Origin: a virus | Reading direction: 5' to 3' (one strand) | Length of the DNA: 47,636 nt | Virus record (IMG/VR): IMGVR_UViG_3300038708_000015 | Span: 1-47,636 of that record | In this document: piece after piece, positions 29,729-39,800 of the stretch | Layout: every line of letters starts with the position of its first letter | How positions within the stretch are numbered: position 1 is the first letter of the stretch | Translations under genes and position numbers: made by a program | The notes under the pieces: model-generated | What the model was told of the DNA's origin: nothing | Seen by the model: only the letters and a program-made list of their open reading frames with translations | The model's database searches: none

Positions 29729-29992
29729 ATGACAGCAGCGAAAAAACCAACTGCAGCAGAAGTGGCAGCAGCGAAAGCAGCCGAAGAAAAAGCTGCAAAA
29801 GAAAAAGCGGAAGCGGATAAGAAAGCAGCCGAAGATAAAGCTGCACAAACTTATTCTGGCACGCTTACATACCCAGCACGCGTCGGTAATAAAACATTGC
29901 CTAAAGGCAAAGTCGACGACTTAAGCGAAGCAGAATACAAAGAGCTAATCGCTCTTAAATGCTTAAAGCCAGCGGAAGAAGAAGGCGAGTAA
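29729..29992 (+). CDS. Lys/Ala/Glu-rich small virion-region protein (87 aa)
   Basis: The N-terminal 40 residues are a low-complexity helical stretch (AAAKAAEEKAAKEKAEADKK), followed by a compact domain (YSGTLTYPARVGNKTLPKGK, LSEAEYKELIALKCLKP). Mu-like phages carry a similar small gene (gp35 position) between capsid and DUF1320. Head or connector association is inferred. Confidence 0.65.
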   Translation: MTAAKKPTAAEVAAAKAAEEKAAKEKAEADKKAAEDKAAQTYSGTLTYPARVGNKTLPKGKVDDLSEAEYKELIALKCLKPAEEEGE

Positions 29993-29993
29993 A

Positions 29994-30398
29994 GTGGCAT
30001 ACGCAACAGAAGCTGATTTAATTATTAAGTTTGGTGAAACCGAGATAGATGACCTAATCGATCAAGAGAACCCAAACAAACTACAGGACGCCCTAGACGA
30101 CGCAGAGAGCGAGGTTAACTCATACTTAGCCCAGCGTTACACTGTGCCGCTTTCTACGGTTCCCAATACAATCAAATCAGCCTGTTGCGACATTGCTAGA
30201 TACCGTCTTTATTCGCACAACGCGACTGAAGAAGTTAACCAGCGTTACAAGGATCGTATCGCTTGGTTAAAACTTCTATCAAAAGGTGAACTCAGCATAG
30301 GAATAGCCGAGCAAGCATCAAAAAAAAGCCTTAAAGCAATTACTACAACCGGTGGCAGTTCTCGCATATTCACTAGCGACTCATTAAGAGACTTCTAG
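29994..30398 (+). CDS. DUF1320 head-tail connector protein (Mu gp36-like)
   Basis: The 134-aa protein has the DUF1320 pattern: MAYATEADLIIKFGETEIDD, DDAESEVNSYLAQRYTVPLS, SACCDIARYRLY and INQRYKDRI-like EVNQRYKDRIAWLKLLSKGE. It probably forms the adaptor ring below the portal. It uses a GTG start at 29994 immediately after the preceding stop. Confidence 0.9.
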   Translation: MAYATEADLIIKFGETEIDDLIDQENPNKLQDALDDAESEVNSYLAQRYTVPLSTVPNTIKSACCDIARYRLYSHNATEEVNQRYKDRIAWLKLLSKGELSIGIAEQASKKSLKAITTTGGSSRIFTSDSLRDF

Positions 30399-30400
30399 CC

Positions 30401-30943
30401 ATGGCCAAACCATCAGTCTATGTCGACGAGTCTCAACTCACGCGCATCCAGCAAGTATTAAAAAAGTTTCGAGCCGACATACTGACGCCGTTTTTACGCG
30501 ACGTGGGCACGCGATTAGTCAATGATTTTAAATTAGGGTTTCGCAACTCCAAAGCCCCCAACGATACCAAATGGGAATCAGTAGAACGGGAAGGTAAACC
30601 GCTACTCGATACAGGCAGACTAAGAAACTCAATACACGCCATTGTTACACCAGGACGACTCGAAGTAGGCACAAACGTCGTCTACGGACCAACTCACCAA
30701 TACGGCGACGACAGCATAGTCACAGCAAACGTGCCAGAGCATACGCGCCTCATAAATCAAGCATTCGGTAGACCGTTGAAGTTTGGCGTTTATGCCACGG
30801 TAAGAGCGCACAGCAAGCAGCAGCAGCGCAACGTCACCGCTCGTCCATTCTTGGGCATCGAACAGCGTCAAAAAAGAAAAATCATAAAAGAGTTTTCACG
30901 ACACGTTGAGATCATCACTAACGGCAAGGCCAGAAAAATATGA
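30401..30943 (+). CDS. Virion morphogenesis / tail completion protein (Mu gpG-like)
   Basis: This 180-aa protein has LRDVGTRLVNDFKLGFRNSK, KWESVEREGKPLLDTGRLRN and VVYGPTHQYGDD, typical of the phage virion morphogenesis family, here serving as head-tail joining or tail completion. It overlaps the next gene by 4 bp. Its C-terminus is basic. Confidence 0.88.
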   Translation: MAKPSVYVDESQLTRIQQVLKKFRADILTPFLRDVGTRLVNDFKLGFRNSKAPNDTKWESVEREGKPLLDTGRLRNSIHAIVTPGRLEVGTNVVYGPTHQYGDDSIVTANVPEHTRLINQAFGRPLKFGVYATVRAHSKQQQRNVTARPFLGIEQRQKRKIIKEFSRHVEIITNGKARKI

Positions 30944-31377
30944 ACTATGAAGCATTAGAAGCCTTACTCGCAGCCATTCAGTTAAACGGATCAAGTGTTT
31001 TCGCAGATGTTATGACAGCCGTAGACGAGCAGACCGTCATAAAAAACGGGATCGTTAAGCGAGATAGCGCATTCGTTATCCCCATGGCAGACGAAGCAAG
31101 AGGCGAGTCAATACACACCATGTACCACGCCCAAGACATCGCAACCACAGTCGGCATCATTTACAGCGTGCGCGCCATTAATGACGTTTACGGGCGAAAC
31201 GTTAACTCACGTTTAAAAACGATAAAAGAAGCAGCCAGAAAAGCTATTGCAGGTTACCAAATCGACGAACTACACGATCCGTTTAACTTCGCTAGCGGCG
31301 AAGGGATCGCGTTCCTGAAAGGTGGCATTTTTTGGATGGATATATTTACAACCACATACAGATTTGACCAGGAGTAA
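30940..31377 (+). CDS. Tail terminator-like protein (Mu gp37 position)
   Basis: The 145-aa protein (MNYEALEALLAAIQLNGSSV; later VGIIYSVRAINDVYGRNVNS and FLKGGIFWMDIFTTTYRFDQ) occupies the tail terminator position between gpG-like and the tail tube protein. The C-terminal WMDIFTTTYRF looks like the final strand of tail terminators of the lambda gpU type. The identification is mainly by order. Confidence 0.68.
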   Translation: MNYEALEALLAAIQLNGSSVFADVMTAVDEQTVIKNGIVKRDSAFVIPMADEARGESIHTMYHAQDIATTVGIIYSVRAINDVYGRNVNSRLKTIKEAARKAIAGYQIDELHDPFNFASGEGIAFLKGGIFWMDIFTTTYRFDQE

Positions 31378-31380
31378 CCC

Positions 31381-32295
31381 ATGAGCCGCAAAACCAGAAA
31401 GACGCTACTCACAGCAGCAATAAATGAAGCCACGTATGGCGCAGACGCGATAGATAACGGCACACCTAAAGCCATGCTTACATCAGGCTTTGATTTGACA
31501 CCGATAGAAGGTGACGACCTCGAGCGCGACCTAGACACCGGTGAAGGTGGCCACACTGAAATGATTCCAGTAGGTACCCACGTAAAAGCGTCGGGCAATA
31601 TCGAAATAACGGGATCAGGCACGCCAACCACGCCAGTAGCATACGAGCCTATTCTAGTTGGCGCGGGATACCTCACGACTACCGAAACCGGAAGCGTCGA
31701 GTATGTACGCATCCACGACAACAGTGAAAAAGACGTTACGTTCTACGGCTACAAAGACGGCGCGATCCACATCATCACTGGTGCGCGTGTGACTTTCACT
31801 ACCAACATTAAAGTTGGAGAAATAGCAAAACAAGAATTTGAAATCACCGGCCTATACGGTGGCGTGCTAGCCGGCAATGTACCCGTTGCAGATTTCAGCG
31901 CCTTTGTAAAACCAGTCAAGGTAGGGCACACCTACACTCAAATGCAGTTAGATGGTGTCACTTACAAAATGCTTGAATTTAGCTGCACCGAAGGCAATGA
32001 AATCGTCTATGACGAAAACACAGTCGAAGAAGCTGTCCACATCACAGACTGGAAATCGGAAGGCACGATCCTGATCGAGGCCCCAGATATATCCACATTC
32101 GACCCATTCACCAAAGCGCTAGACGCCACGATCATGCCGATAATCGTCACGCATGGAATAACGGCGGGTAATATTTACCAGTTCATCGCTGACAGAATAC
32201 AGCTTGGACGCACAACCTATGGCGACAAAGAAGGGAGGCTGACTTACTCAATCCCTTACCGCGTCATAGGTGAGCACAAGCACGTAACCAAGTAA
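31381..32295 (+). CDS. Major tail tube protein
   Basis: This 304-aa protein has LLTAAINEATYGADAIDNG, SGNIEITGSGTPTTPVAYEP and TFYGYKDGAIHIITGARVTF, followed by KVGEIAKQEFEITGLYGG, as in tail tube proteins of D3112/B3-like siphoviruses. It polymerises around the tape measure. It is followed by the two chaperone genes, which supports the call. Confidence 0.87.
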   Translation: MSRKTRKTLLTAAINEATYGADAIDNGTPKAMLTSGFDLTPIEGDDLERDLDTGEGGHTEMIPVGTHVKASGNIEITGSGTPTTPVAYEPILVGAGYLTTTETGSVEYVRIHDNSEKDVTFYGYKDGAIHIITGARVTFTTNIKVGEIAKQEFEITGLYGGVLAGNVPVADFSAFVKPVKVGHTYTQMQLDGVTYKMLEFSCTEGNEIVYDENTVEEAVHITDWKSEGTILIEAPDISTFDPFTKALDATIMPIIVTHGITAGNIYQFIADRIQLGRTTYGDKEGRLTYSIPYRVIGEHKHVTK

Positions 32296-32307
32296 TAGGA
32301 AAAACCA

Positions 32308-32643
32308 ATGGGATTCAAAATCAAGCGCGGTGAAAAAAAAGTTAAATGGCCGGTTCGAGTACAAGAACCAGTAGATGGCGGTAAGACCGAGGAATCAGAG
32401 TTTATTGGTCACTTCGTCTTACTGGATCAAAAAGAGTACGACAAAGCCATGAAAGACAAGTTGTCAGACCCAGAATTTATTAAGAAATTCTTAAAAGGCT
32501 GGGAAGGGCTAACTGACGAAGAAAACACCGCGATCCCATTTAACGATGAGAACATCGAATTGCTTGCATCGTTACCATACTGTCGCCGTGCGCTATTAAC
32601 GGCATACCACGAAGCTACATCGGGCATCGCAGTAAAAAACTAG
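32308..32643 (+). CDS. Tail assembly chaperone, short form (G-like)
   Basis: The 111-aa protein (MGFKIKRGEKKVKWPVRVQE; FLKGWEGLTDEENTAIPFND; CRRALLTAYHEATSGIAVKN) is the short product of the tail chaperone pair. It ends in GTA AAA AAC TAG, where a slippery A AAA AAC precedes the stop. It binds the tape measure before tube assembly. Family known from lambda gpG by organisation. Confidence 0.82.
   Translation: MGFKIKRGEKKVKWPVRVQEPVDGGKTEESEFIGHFVLLDQKEYDKAMKDKLSDPEFIKKFLKGWEGLTDEENTAIPFNDENIELLASLPYCRRALLTAYHEATSGIAVKN
32634..32640 (+). other. Programmed -1 frameshift site A AAA AAC
   Basis: The heptamer lies in phase with codons AAA AAC directly before stop TAG 32641-32643. Slipping one base back continues as CTA GAA GAC GTG GCT, which is the frame of 32649-33011. 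The second frame has no good ribosome site at GTG 32649. Lambda G/GT uses the same strategy. Confidence 0.8.
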
Positions 32644-33011
32644 AAGACGTGGCTCGGCACTGGGCGGTCGGGCCACAACTCACATCAGACAATCAACGCG
32701 ACATCATAGAACAGATGCGCGAATGGGGAGCATCCCAAGCCCAGATAGAACAATACACGGCGTCGGAAGAACCTGATGACTGCGAAGTCATAGAGGAAAA
32801 CGAAGCAGCAGTAGCATGGTTTTTAAGTGTTGACGACCTATGGCAATGGGCCTTTACAGATAGAAGCGTGACCATGCTAGGGCTAGACGTTAAAGCCGTC
32901 CACGCTGACGCTCAAATGCGCGGCCTAGAAATCCAACCGGAGGATTACAACAAGCTCCGCATCATCGCTAGAGCCGCAGCAAACCACTACAACGACAAAG
33001 CGAGAGACTAG
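32640..33011 (+). CDS. Frameshift extension of tail chaperone (T-like, DUF1799-like)
   Basis: The frame from 32640 gives LEDVARHWAVGPQLTSDN, then a 120-aa DUF1799-like part with AVAWFLSVDDLWQWAFTDRS and MLGLDVKAVHADAQMRGLE. As a fusion with the upstream gene it makes a 234-aa GT product spanning 32308-33011. A separate start at GTG 32649 is possible but poorly supported. The tape measure gene begins 2 nt after its stop. Confidence 0.8.
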   Translation, partial: LEDVARHWAVGPQLTSDNQRDIIEQMREWGASQAQIEQYTASEEPDDCEVIEENEAAVAWFLSVDDLWQWAFTDRSVTMLGLDVKAVHADAQMRGLEIQPEDYNKLRIIARAAANHYNDKARD

Positions 33012-33013
33012 CC

Positions 33014-35209
33014 ATGGCGATGAAATTAAGTGTACTTTTTGACGGAGACACGGCTCGACTTAAAGCCTCATCAAAGCAAGCGCAAAGTTCACTAAACAGC
33101 GTTAAATCAACTGCAGTAAGCGTAGCGAAAAGCGTCGGTGCAGCGTATGCATCCTATATCTCGTTATCTCAAATTGTCGACGTCACAAAACGGTACCAAC
33201 GACTCGAAGCGCAACTAAGAACATCAACCGGCAGCGTCGAAGGTCAGGCTCAAGCCATGGCTATCCTAAGCGAGTTCGCCTACGAAACTGGGCAAGATTT
33301 AGAAGGCTTAGTAGAAGGTTTTAATAAACTGGTAAACCTAGGCCTCGACCCCAGCCAAGATGCCCTACTAGCTTATGGAAACGTCGCAGCCGGTACCGGT
33401 AAAACGACCATGGACTTTATCGAAGCCGTAGCCGACGCCAGTGTCGCGGAGTTCGAGCGATTAAAAGAGTTCGGTATCAAGGCAGCTAACGAAGGTGACA
33501 CCGTAACCTTTAGATTTAGAGGCGTGACAACCAGCGTCAAAAACAACTCAGAAGAAATACAGCAGTACTTGATCGGGCTAGGTCAAACTAAATTCGGTGA
33601 TGCAATAGCAAACCAAGCAACAACACTCGAGGCAGCACTGAACCGAGCAGGGCAGAAATGGGATGAATTCATGTTCAACCTAAGCAATGCCGGTCCAGGT
33701 AACATCATGACTCAGACGGTCAACGAAGCCGCAGAAGCACTCGACGAACTAGGCTCAATGCTTGCCAGCGGAGAAATGCAAATAGCAGCTGAAGCGTGGA
33801 TCGGGCAGTTCGACCAGATAGGGCAAGCCGTAGAAACAACAACCGAGTTTTTATACGACAACTACATGCAGATGTTTTTCGATGCGCGGCAGTTTGAGCA
33901 AATGACAGCCGGCATTAAACCCTTTGCACACATGCCAACGAACATATCAACCATGGTCCAACTCATGACCGTTGAACTAGCAAAAATGGTCGATATTGGT
34001 GTGACATACGGGCAAGCCTATGCAACAGGGTTTCTCTCAACCCTAACACTCCTAAAAGATCGAACAATGGCTATCGTTTACGAGATAAACGACATACTGA
34101 ACCCATTGAACGGTTCAACTTACAACTTTAAAGAGGCATGGGATCAGGCCGGTGAAACGTTCGACGATACGCGAAATACACTGCTAGATAACGCAGACGC
34201 ACAGAGCGAGGTTTTCAACAAAGCCGCGGCAGATACAGTAGATGACATACTCACCAATTCTCAGAAAGCGATAGACGCTTACGAAAGAAAAATGGCCGAG
34301 TCGAGAGAAGTGCGATCACGCTGGCAGTCTGAAATGGATGAGTTAAAACAAGGTGAATTAGGCCAGTTTAACCAAGCCGGTGATCCCGCAGCTAATGATG
34401 CTTCATTTGGACCTACTGCCGATCAGAACGGCGAGTACAACAAACTGATGGAGCGCTACGCCACAGAAGAAGAAGCCCTAATACTTCACGCACAGCGAGA
34501 AATGCAGATTATCGCTGAAGCTATGGCGCAGAAGAAAATAACAGAGGAACAAGGACTCGCTTTAATCGAGTTAGCCAGAATAGACCATCTAAAACGCTTA
34601 AAATCCATGGAGGAAAAAAAATCAGCAAGTATTTTAAGTGATTCTCAGGACTTTTTTAGTGGACTGACATCAGTTATAGGCGTTGCTGCCGGCGAACAAT
34701 CAAAAGCTTATAAAGTGATGTTTGCAGTAACAAAAGGCTTTGCTGTAGCACAAGGAATACTGAATCTATCAACGGCTATTAGTAACGCGCTTGCTGTGCC
34801 TTGGCCCCTTAACATACCAGCAATGGCACAAGCAGCCGCAGCAGGAGCCAGTATTCTAACCAGTATCCAGTCGGCAACCTATTCAGGCCAAGCGCACGAT
34901 GGACTATCAAGAGTGCCGGCAGCGAATGAAGGCACATTCATGCTGCGCCGTGATGAAATGGTAATGAACCCACGCCAACGCGAGAACTTCGACAAAATGC
35001 GCGAGACCGTCGAAAACGGCGGTGGTGGTGGCAAGTCAGTTACCTACTCGCCAATTATTAATATTGACGCTACCAACGCTACACCAGGCATGGAACAACT
35101 GATCAGCGACAAAATAGAGCAGTCGCAAGAACAGACATTTGCAACCATCGCAGAGGACTTTAGTAATGGCGGCAGTCTTTCACAACGACTCAACGGATTA
35201 GCAGCATGA
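33014..35209 (+). CDS. Tail tape measure protein
   Basis: The 731-aa protein is alpha-helical with an N-terminal tape-measure domain (SSKQAQSSLNSVKSTAVSVA; YETGQDLEGLVEGFNKLVNL), a middle coiled-coil part and C-terminal hydrophobic helices (about residues 570-630: SVIGVAAGEQSKAYKVMFAV, GFAVAQGILNLSTAISNAL), ending in LRRDEMVMNPRQRENFDKM. By the usual ratio of about 1.5 Angstrom per residue its tail would be near 110 nm (inference). It overlaps the next gene by 4 bp. Confidence 0.93.
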   Translation: MAMKLSVLFDGDTARLKASSKQAQSSLNSVKSTAVSVAKSVGAAYASYISLSQIVDVTKRYQRLEAQLRTSTGSVEGQAQAMAILSEFAYETGQDLEGLVEGFNKLVNLGLDPSQDALLAYGNVAAGTGKTTMDFIEAVADASVAEFERLKEFGIKAANEGDTVTFRFRGVTTSVKNNSEEIQQYLIGLGQTKFGDAIANQATTLEAALNRAGQKWDEFMFNLSNAGPGNIMTQTVNEAAEALDELGSMLASGEMQIAAEAWIGQFDQIGQAVETTTEFLYDNYMQMFFDARQFEQMTAGIKPFAHMPTNISTMVQLMTVELAKMVDIGVTYGQAYATGFLSTLTLLKDRTMAIVYEINDILNPLNGSTYNFKEAWDQAGETFDDTRNTLLDNADAQSEVFNKAAADTVDDILTNSQKAIDAYERKMAESREVRSRWQSEMDELKQGELGQFNQAGDPAANDASFGPTADQNGEYNKLMERYATEEEALILHAQREMQIIAEAMAQKKITEEQGLALIELARIDHLKRLKSMEEKKSASILSDSQDFFSGLTSVIGVAAGEQSKAYKVMFAVTKGFAVAQGILNLSTAISNALAVPWPLNIPAMAQAAAAGASILTSIQSATYSGQAHDGLSRVPAANEGTFMLRRDEMVMNPRQRENFDKMRETVENGGGGGKSVTYSPIINIDATNATPGMEQLISDKIEQSQEQTFATIAEDFSNGGSLSQRLNGLAA

Positions 35210-35817
35210 CAAAAATATTCGACTTTCCAGCACTGCCGGCAAGTAAGTGCTTATTTGTTCCAATGTTTAACACGCAAATTTCACGAAGTGCATTTTCAGG
35301 CTTTGATCACGTAATAGAAAACCCAGGTGAACGGTGGGTAATTCAATACCAATTCAAAGTGCTGACCAATGCCCAAGGTAAGCTTTTGAAGCAGCACCTA
35401 TCTCAGCTACGAGGATCGGTCAACCAGTCTCGCCTTTATGATACGAAATTTAAAACGCAAGCTGGCACTTGGGCAGGAGTGCCTCGAGTAGCAGGAGCCA
35501 ATCAATACGGTTTAATTTTAGAAACCGACGGATGGAACGCTAACCAACTAGTAGCGGCAGCGATGGATCGATGCTTAGTGGGTTCTCAATTAATGGAAAT
35601 AAACGAAGACTGTCACTCTGACGAGTTTGGCAATGCAACACTTAGATTCACTAACGAGCTACGCGAACCCCCATCAGATAACGAAACTCTCATAAGCGAC
35701 ACCAGCGCATTAAAAACCATAGGCCGATGGAGCAAGCCAGAGCAAATCCAACAACTCTCAGGTGAAGCCAGGGTTTATAGAAATATAACGCTAGATTTTG
35801 AGGAGTCGTTCGCATGA
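35206..35817 (+). CDS. Distal tail / minor tail protein (203 aa)
   Basis: Located after the tape measure, where lambda has gpM and D3112 its distal tail gene. WVIQYQFKVLTNAQGKLLKQ and YGLILETDGWNANQLVAAAM suggest a globular virion protein, and the C-terminus has LTLDFEESF-like NITLDFEESFA. It overlaps its neighbours by 4 bp on both sides, typical of the distal tail operon. The family is not certain. Confidence 0.65.
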   Translation: MTKIFDFPALPASKCLFVPMFNTQISRSAFSGFDHVIENPGERWVIQYQFKVLTNAQGKLLKQHLSQLRGSVNQSRLYDTKFKTQAGTWAGVPRVAGANQYGLILETDGWNANQLVAAAMDRCLVGSQLMEINEDCHSDEFGNATLRFTNELREPPSDNETLISDTSALKTIGRWSKPEQIQQLSGEARVYRNITLDFEESFA

Positions 35818-36449
35818 TAGAGCGCGCTGTCACCTCAGCAATGATACAAGCAGCAAAAGCGACCCCCTCGCGCCTTTTAGCTTTCTTTGAGCTCGACTTC
35901 CCTAGTGGCTGGGTTCGTGTTCATTCAGGGCTAGGTACGCGCATATACAACGGCGAAAGCTACATAGGTATAGGCGAACTAGGGGGGATGGGCACAGTGA
36001 CCGAGAACGCCTCGACAAGCGGCAACAGGACCACGCTAACCCTCAAGGTAACAGACCAATCGCTACTAGCAGAAGCTATGAACGAAGATCCCGCAGGGCG
36101 TGACTGCTTTGGGCACCTGGTCGCATTTGATGAAGACCGACAAATAATAGACGGTGCGGATTACTTTATTGATGCTGAAATGGTCGACATGACCATCAAG
36201 CGAGGAAAGCCATCAGCAGGAGTGCCAGCCGTTATAAATATAACAATAAACGACTGGCTAGAACGATGGGCGCAACCGGTAGAAATAGTTAAAACAACCG
36301 ACCAGGCGCAGCAATTTTTATATCCAGGAGATCGCTTTTTTGACCTAGTGGAAATTATCGCGGGTTCACCTCTGTCCAGCTTACCCGTTAAAACTAACTA
36401 CGGAACAACGAGCACTCGAACGACAAAAACAGGCCGGTACGCACGATGA
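35814..36449 (+). CDS. Minor tail protein, DUF2163/gpL-like (211 aa)
   Basis: Residues AFFELDFPSGWVRVHSGLGT and YNGESYIGIGELGGMGTVTE with RTTLTLKVTDQSLL match baseplate proteins of the DUF2163/gpL-like group in lambda-like and GTA-like tails. It probably forms part of the tail-tip hub. Four-base overlaps join it to both neighbours. It ends with a Thr/Arg-rich tail. Confidence 0.68.
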   Translation: MIERAVTSAMIQAAKATPSRLLAFFELDFPSGWVRVHSGLGTRIYNGESYIGIGELGGMGTVTENASTSGNRTTLTLKVTDQSLLAEAMNEDPAGRDCFGHLVAFDEDRQIIDGADYFIDAEMVDMTIKRGKPSAGVPAVINITINDWLERWAQPVEIVKTTDQAQQFLYPGDRFFDLVEIIAGSPLSSLPVKTNYGTTSTRTTKTGRYAR

Positions 36450-36862
36450 GAAAACCAAACTGGGCATCACAACTCAATAACTATATCACCGACAATAGAA
36501 ACACCCCCTTTGAGTGGGGGAAATTCGATTGCTGTTTATTTGTGGCCGGCGCAATAGAAGCCATGACAGGTCAAGACTTCGGTGCGCCCTTTAAAGGGGA
36601 GTACTCCACAGCAAAAGGATCTCTTAAAGCACTTAAAAAGCACGGTGGCGGCGATCTTAGAGGCACATTTACTCAGCTTTTTGGTGACTTCAAACCGCGC
36701 CTTCATGCTAAGCGTGGCGATGTTGGCCTCATAGACACAGAAATGGGTGAGGCTGTAGGGATCATGTGGGGGGGATCAGTTTGGGTGGTGACCGAAGAAG
36801 GGCTCACCTCACTACCTCAATATAAAATAAAAGGCTGCTGGGAGATTCCATGCCACCAGTAG
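36446..36862 (+). CDS. DUF6950 tail-tip protein, NlpC/P60-like position
   Basis: The 138-aa protein has WGKFDCCLFVAGAIEAMTGQ, where the Cys follows Phe-Asp as in NlpC/P60 peptidases, then AKRGDVGLIDTEMGEAVGIM and KGCWEIP, as in DUF6950. It lies where lambda encodes gpK before gpI/J. Whether it cleaves peptidoglycan is uncertain, as no clear catalytic His is visible. It overlaps the J-like gene by 13 bp. Confidence 0.78.
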   Translation: MRKPNWASQLNNYITDNRNTPFEWGKFDCCLFVAGAIEAMTGQDFGAPFKGEYSTAKGSLKALKKHGGGDLRGTFTQLFGDFKPRLHAKRGDVGLIDTEMGEAVGIMWGGSVWVVTEEGLTSLPQYKIKGCWEIPCHQ

Positions 36863-39800
36863 CAGTAGCCGTAGCCGTAGGCGCGACAGTAGGCGCACTA
36901 GGGGCATCAATAATAACAGCCGTTGCAGTTGGTGGGATCGTTGGCCTAGCTACCAAGTACCTAGCTGACGCACTCGTCCCAGATATGGGCGACTACGCCA
37001 CAGACCCGACCACAGACCAATCACTAAACACCACGGCAAACGATGTTAGAAAAATCGTGTATGGCAAAGGATTAGTAGGTGGAAAGATAGTCGGCTACGC
37101 GAAGCCTACTATCGGTGGCGAAGACTTCCACATAATGGTGCTTCACCTAGTAGGGCACCCATGTGAATCAGTAGAGCTATATGAGATAGAAGGCAACACG
37201 CCAGACGAGGTGGCAGGTCGAGTGTCCATCACCAAGCACCTAGGCGATCAAGACAGCGTAGACCCCACAGCAAACCAATACATAAGTGGGTGGACCTCGG
37301 AACATATAGGCAGAAACCAAACCTATGTGACGGTAAAAGCACCGGTAGATGATGAATTATTTCCTAACGGTTTAAATGAAATTAAATTTATCGTCAAAGG
37401 ACATAAAGTTTACGACCCAAGAAAAGACGATACTGTCGGGGGTTCTGGCGCCCATAGATATAACGACGAAAGCACATGGGAATGGTCAAACAACCCAGTA
37501 CTTTGCTCATATCATTACCTCAGAACATACGGAGCTAAAGAGGTACCTCAGCGTCGAATCCCTATTGATTTTTTAGCGCAAGCCGCAAACTACTGCGATG
37601 AATTAGTGAGCTTTAAAGACAGCAATGGTGACGATCAATCCGGTCAACGTTTTGCGGTTAACGGCGTGATAAATAACGGCATCAGACAAAGCCAGGCTAT
37701 AGCCGAAATAAACGGCACTATGGGCGCTAAAATTTATCGCTCGGGCGGTAAGATTTATATAAAACCCGCAATGTACGCAGGGCCGGCCACCACAGTGATC
37801 GCCGTTGATGAGGCTACGACCTATCCAGAGTACAGACCGCACAGACCATACAAAGAAAAAATAAACGTATCAAAGTCTGAATTTTTAAGCCCCGACTTAA
37901 AGTGGCAAATGACAAACGCCCCCGTTGTCACAAGCGCAGAGTACAGAGCAGCGGATGGTGCTTATTTAGAGTCAAGCTTACGGTTAACCATGGTGACAAA
38001 TGATCACCAGGCTCAACGACTAGCTAAACTGGCTATGGAAAGAAGCCGTGCAGGTTTCACAGCATCCTACCCATTAACAGGTATTCGCCTAGATATAGTA
38101 CCTGGCAACAATATCCAATTTTTAGATCCAGAAACGGGCATAAACAAAGAATTTTTAGTAGAAGATATTAACTTCGACACCGCTAAAATTCAGACGAAGC
38201 TAACCCTTATTGAAGATGGCCCTCAAATATACCCTGATGACTTTGAGGCCGCAGAAGGCGATCTAACGCCTAATACAACGCTACCCGACGCAACAGCAAT
38301 AGTGGCGCCTAACAACCTTCAGTACGTGACTAAAAACGACGATAGCTGGCGTCATGGCGTTTTAACTTGGGATCATTTATCACCGGCTAGCGTAATTAAT
38401 TATATTGTTTCAGTGAGCAATAAAGACGCTAACACACCAGAAACACAACTTACTTTCACGCCAGTGAGCCGCGAACAAAGCCTAGCTAATCTTTCTATTG
38501 GTGAATACTTCGTAGCGGTTTCAGCGCGCAACAGATTCAAAACAAGCCCTGCAGCAGCATTAATTATAAACATAGGATCACCATCAACGCCGATAGAAGG
38601 CGTCGTGGTTAATATTTTACCAGGGCGCGTGATCATTACAGGGCCAACGCTGCCACACAACAGCGCCACATACGAATGGCGCTATTCTTTTGATGGTGCA
38701 GAAGACGAGCACTTTAATGAAGCATACGACGCCGGTAGAAACGCGAGTATTACAATAACTAATACCCCGCATGACGGCGTTTTATACGTCTGGTACCGGA
38801 TAGTGGACGGCGACCAAAGCGATCCAAATTGGCGTTATTTTTCCGTCGAAGGGCTAATAGGCACCACAGCAGAAGTCGTCGATCCAAACGTAATATCGCA
38901 AATTCAATGGCCAGGCTTGCCGGTCGCACTCGGTGAGCACCTCGATAATATTACCAATGACGTGAGCCTATGGAGCGCGACAACCAGTGAGAACGGCGAC
39001 CAATACCAACAACTGTCTTTTCAACTTACTGCAGTAGACCAGGCTAACCAAATTAACCAAACAAATATCATTGCACTAAAACAGCAAGTAGGTAAAGAGA
39101 CAGTACAAACTCAAATATCTCAAAATAACGTCGTGCAAATAGGCTATGAGAACGAGGAAGGAGAATGGGTAGTTGGCGCACCTTTAGCGCGAGCATTTCA
39201 AGAGGTGAAGGTTGTTAACGGCGAGGGCGAAGAAGTCAACGTGATCAGCTTCATGCAAGCGCTTGAGAATTCCCTCGGAGAATTAGAGGCCGCTTATTAC
39301 CTTGGCATCATCGACGAAAATGAGCAGTTCACAGGGCTAGAGATATCAGGCGGTAATGGCAACAGCGACATACACCTATACATGGATCGTTTGAAATTCG
39401 CTAGCAAAGCCGGCGTGGTTTTCTTTTCGCTTAATACGATAACCGGCAAGCTAGAAATAGGCGCTGATACAGAGTTTAAAGGCACTCTAAGAACGACCAG
39501 AGATATCAACATAGCACCAAACGTAATGTACATAAGAGATTACCGTGGGTTTGGCCCCGACAACCTACATGAATGGAAAGGCCCACCAATTCTAGACGCT
39601 AACGGAGAGCCAGACTGGGGCAACTTAACAAAAGCCAATGCGACAATGCGCTGGGCAGATGCAATTAGTGATTATTTTGGCGGCACTATTTCATCGGGAA
39701 TACTGAAAAACTCCGGCACTTCTACCTTATTGACTCTCAACCCCAGTGTAACGGTTGGACCATTCACAACTAATGGCAATCCAAAGATTGTCAATATTAG

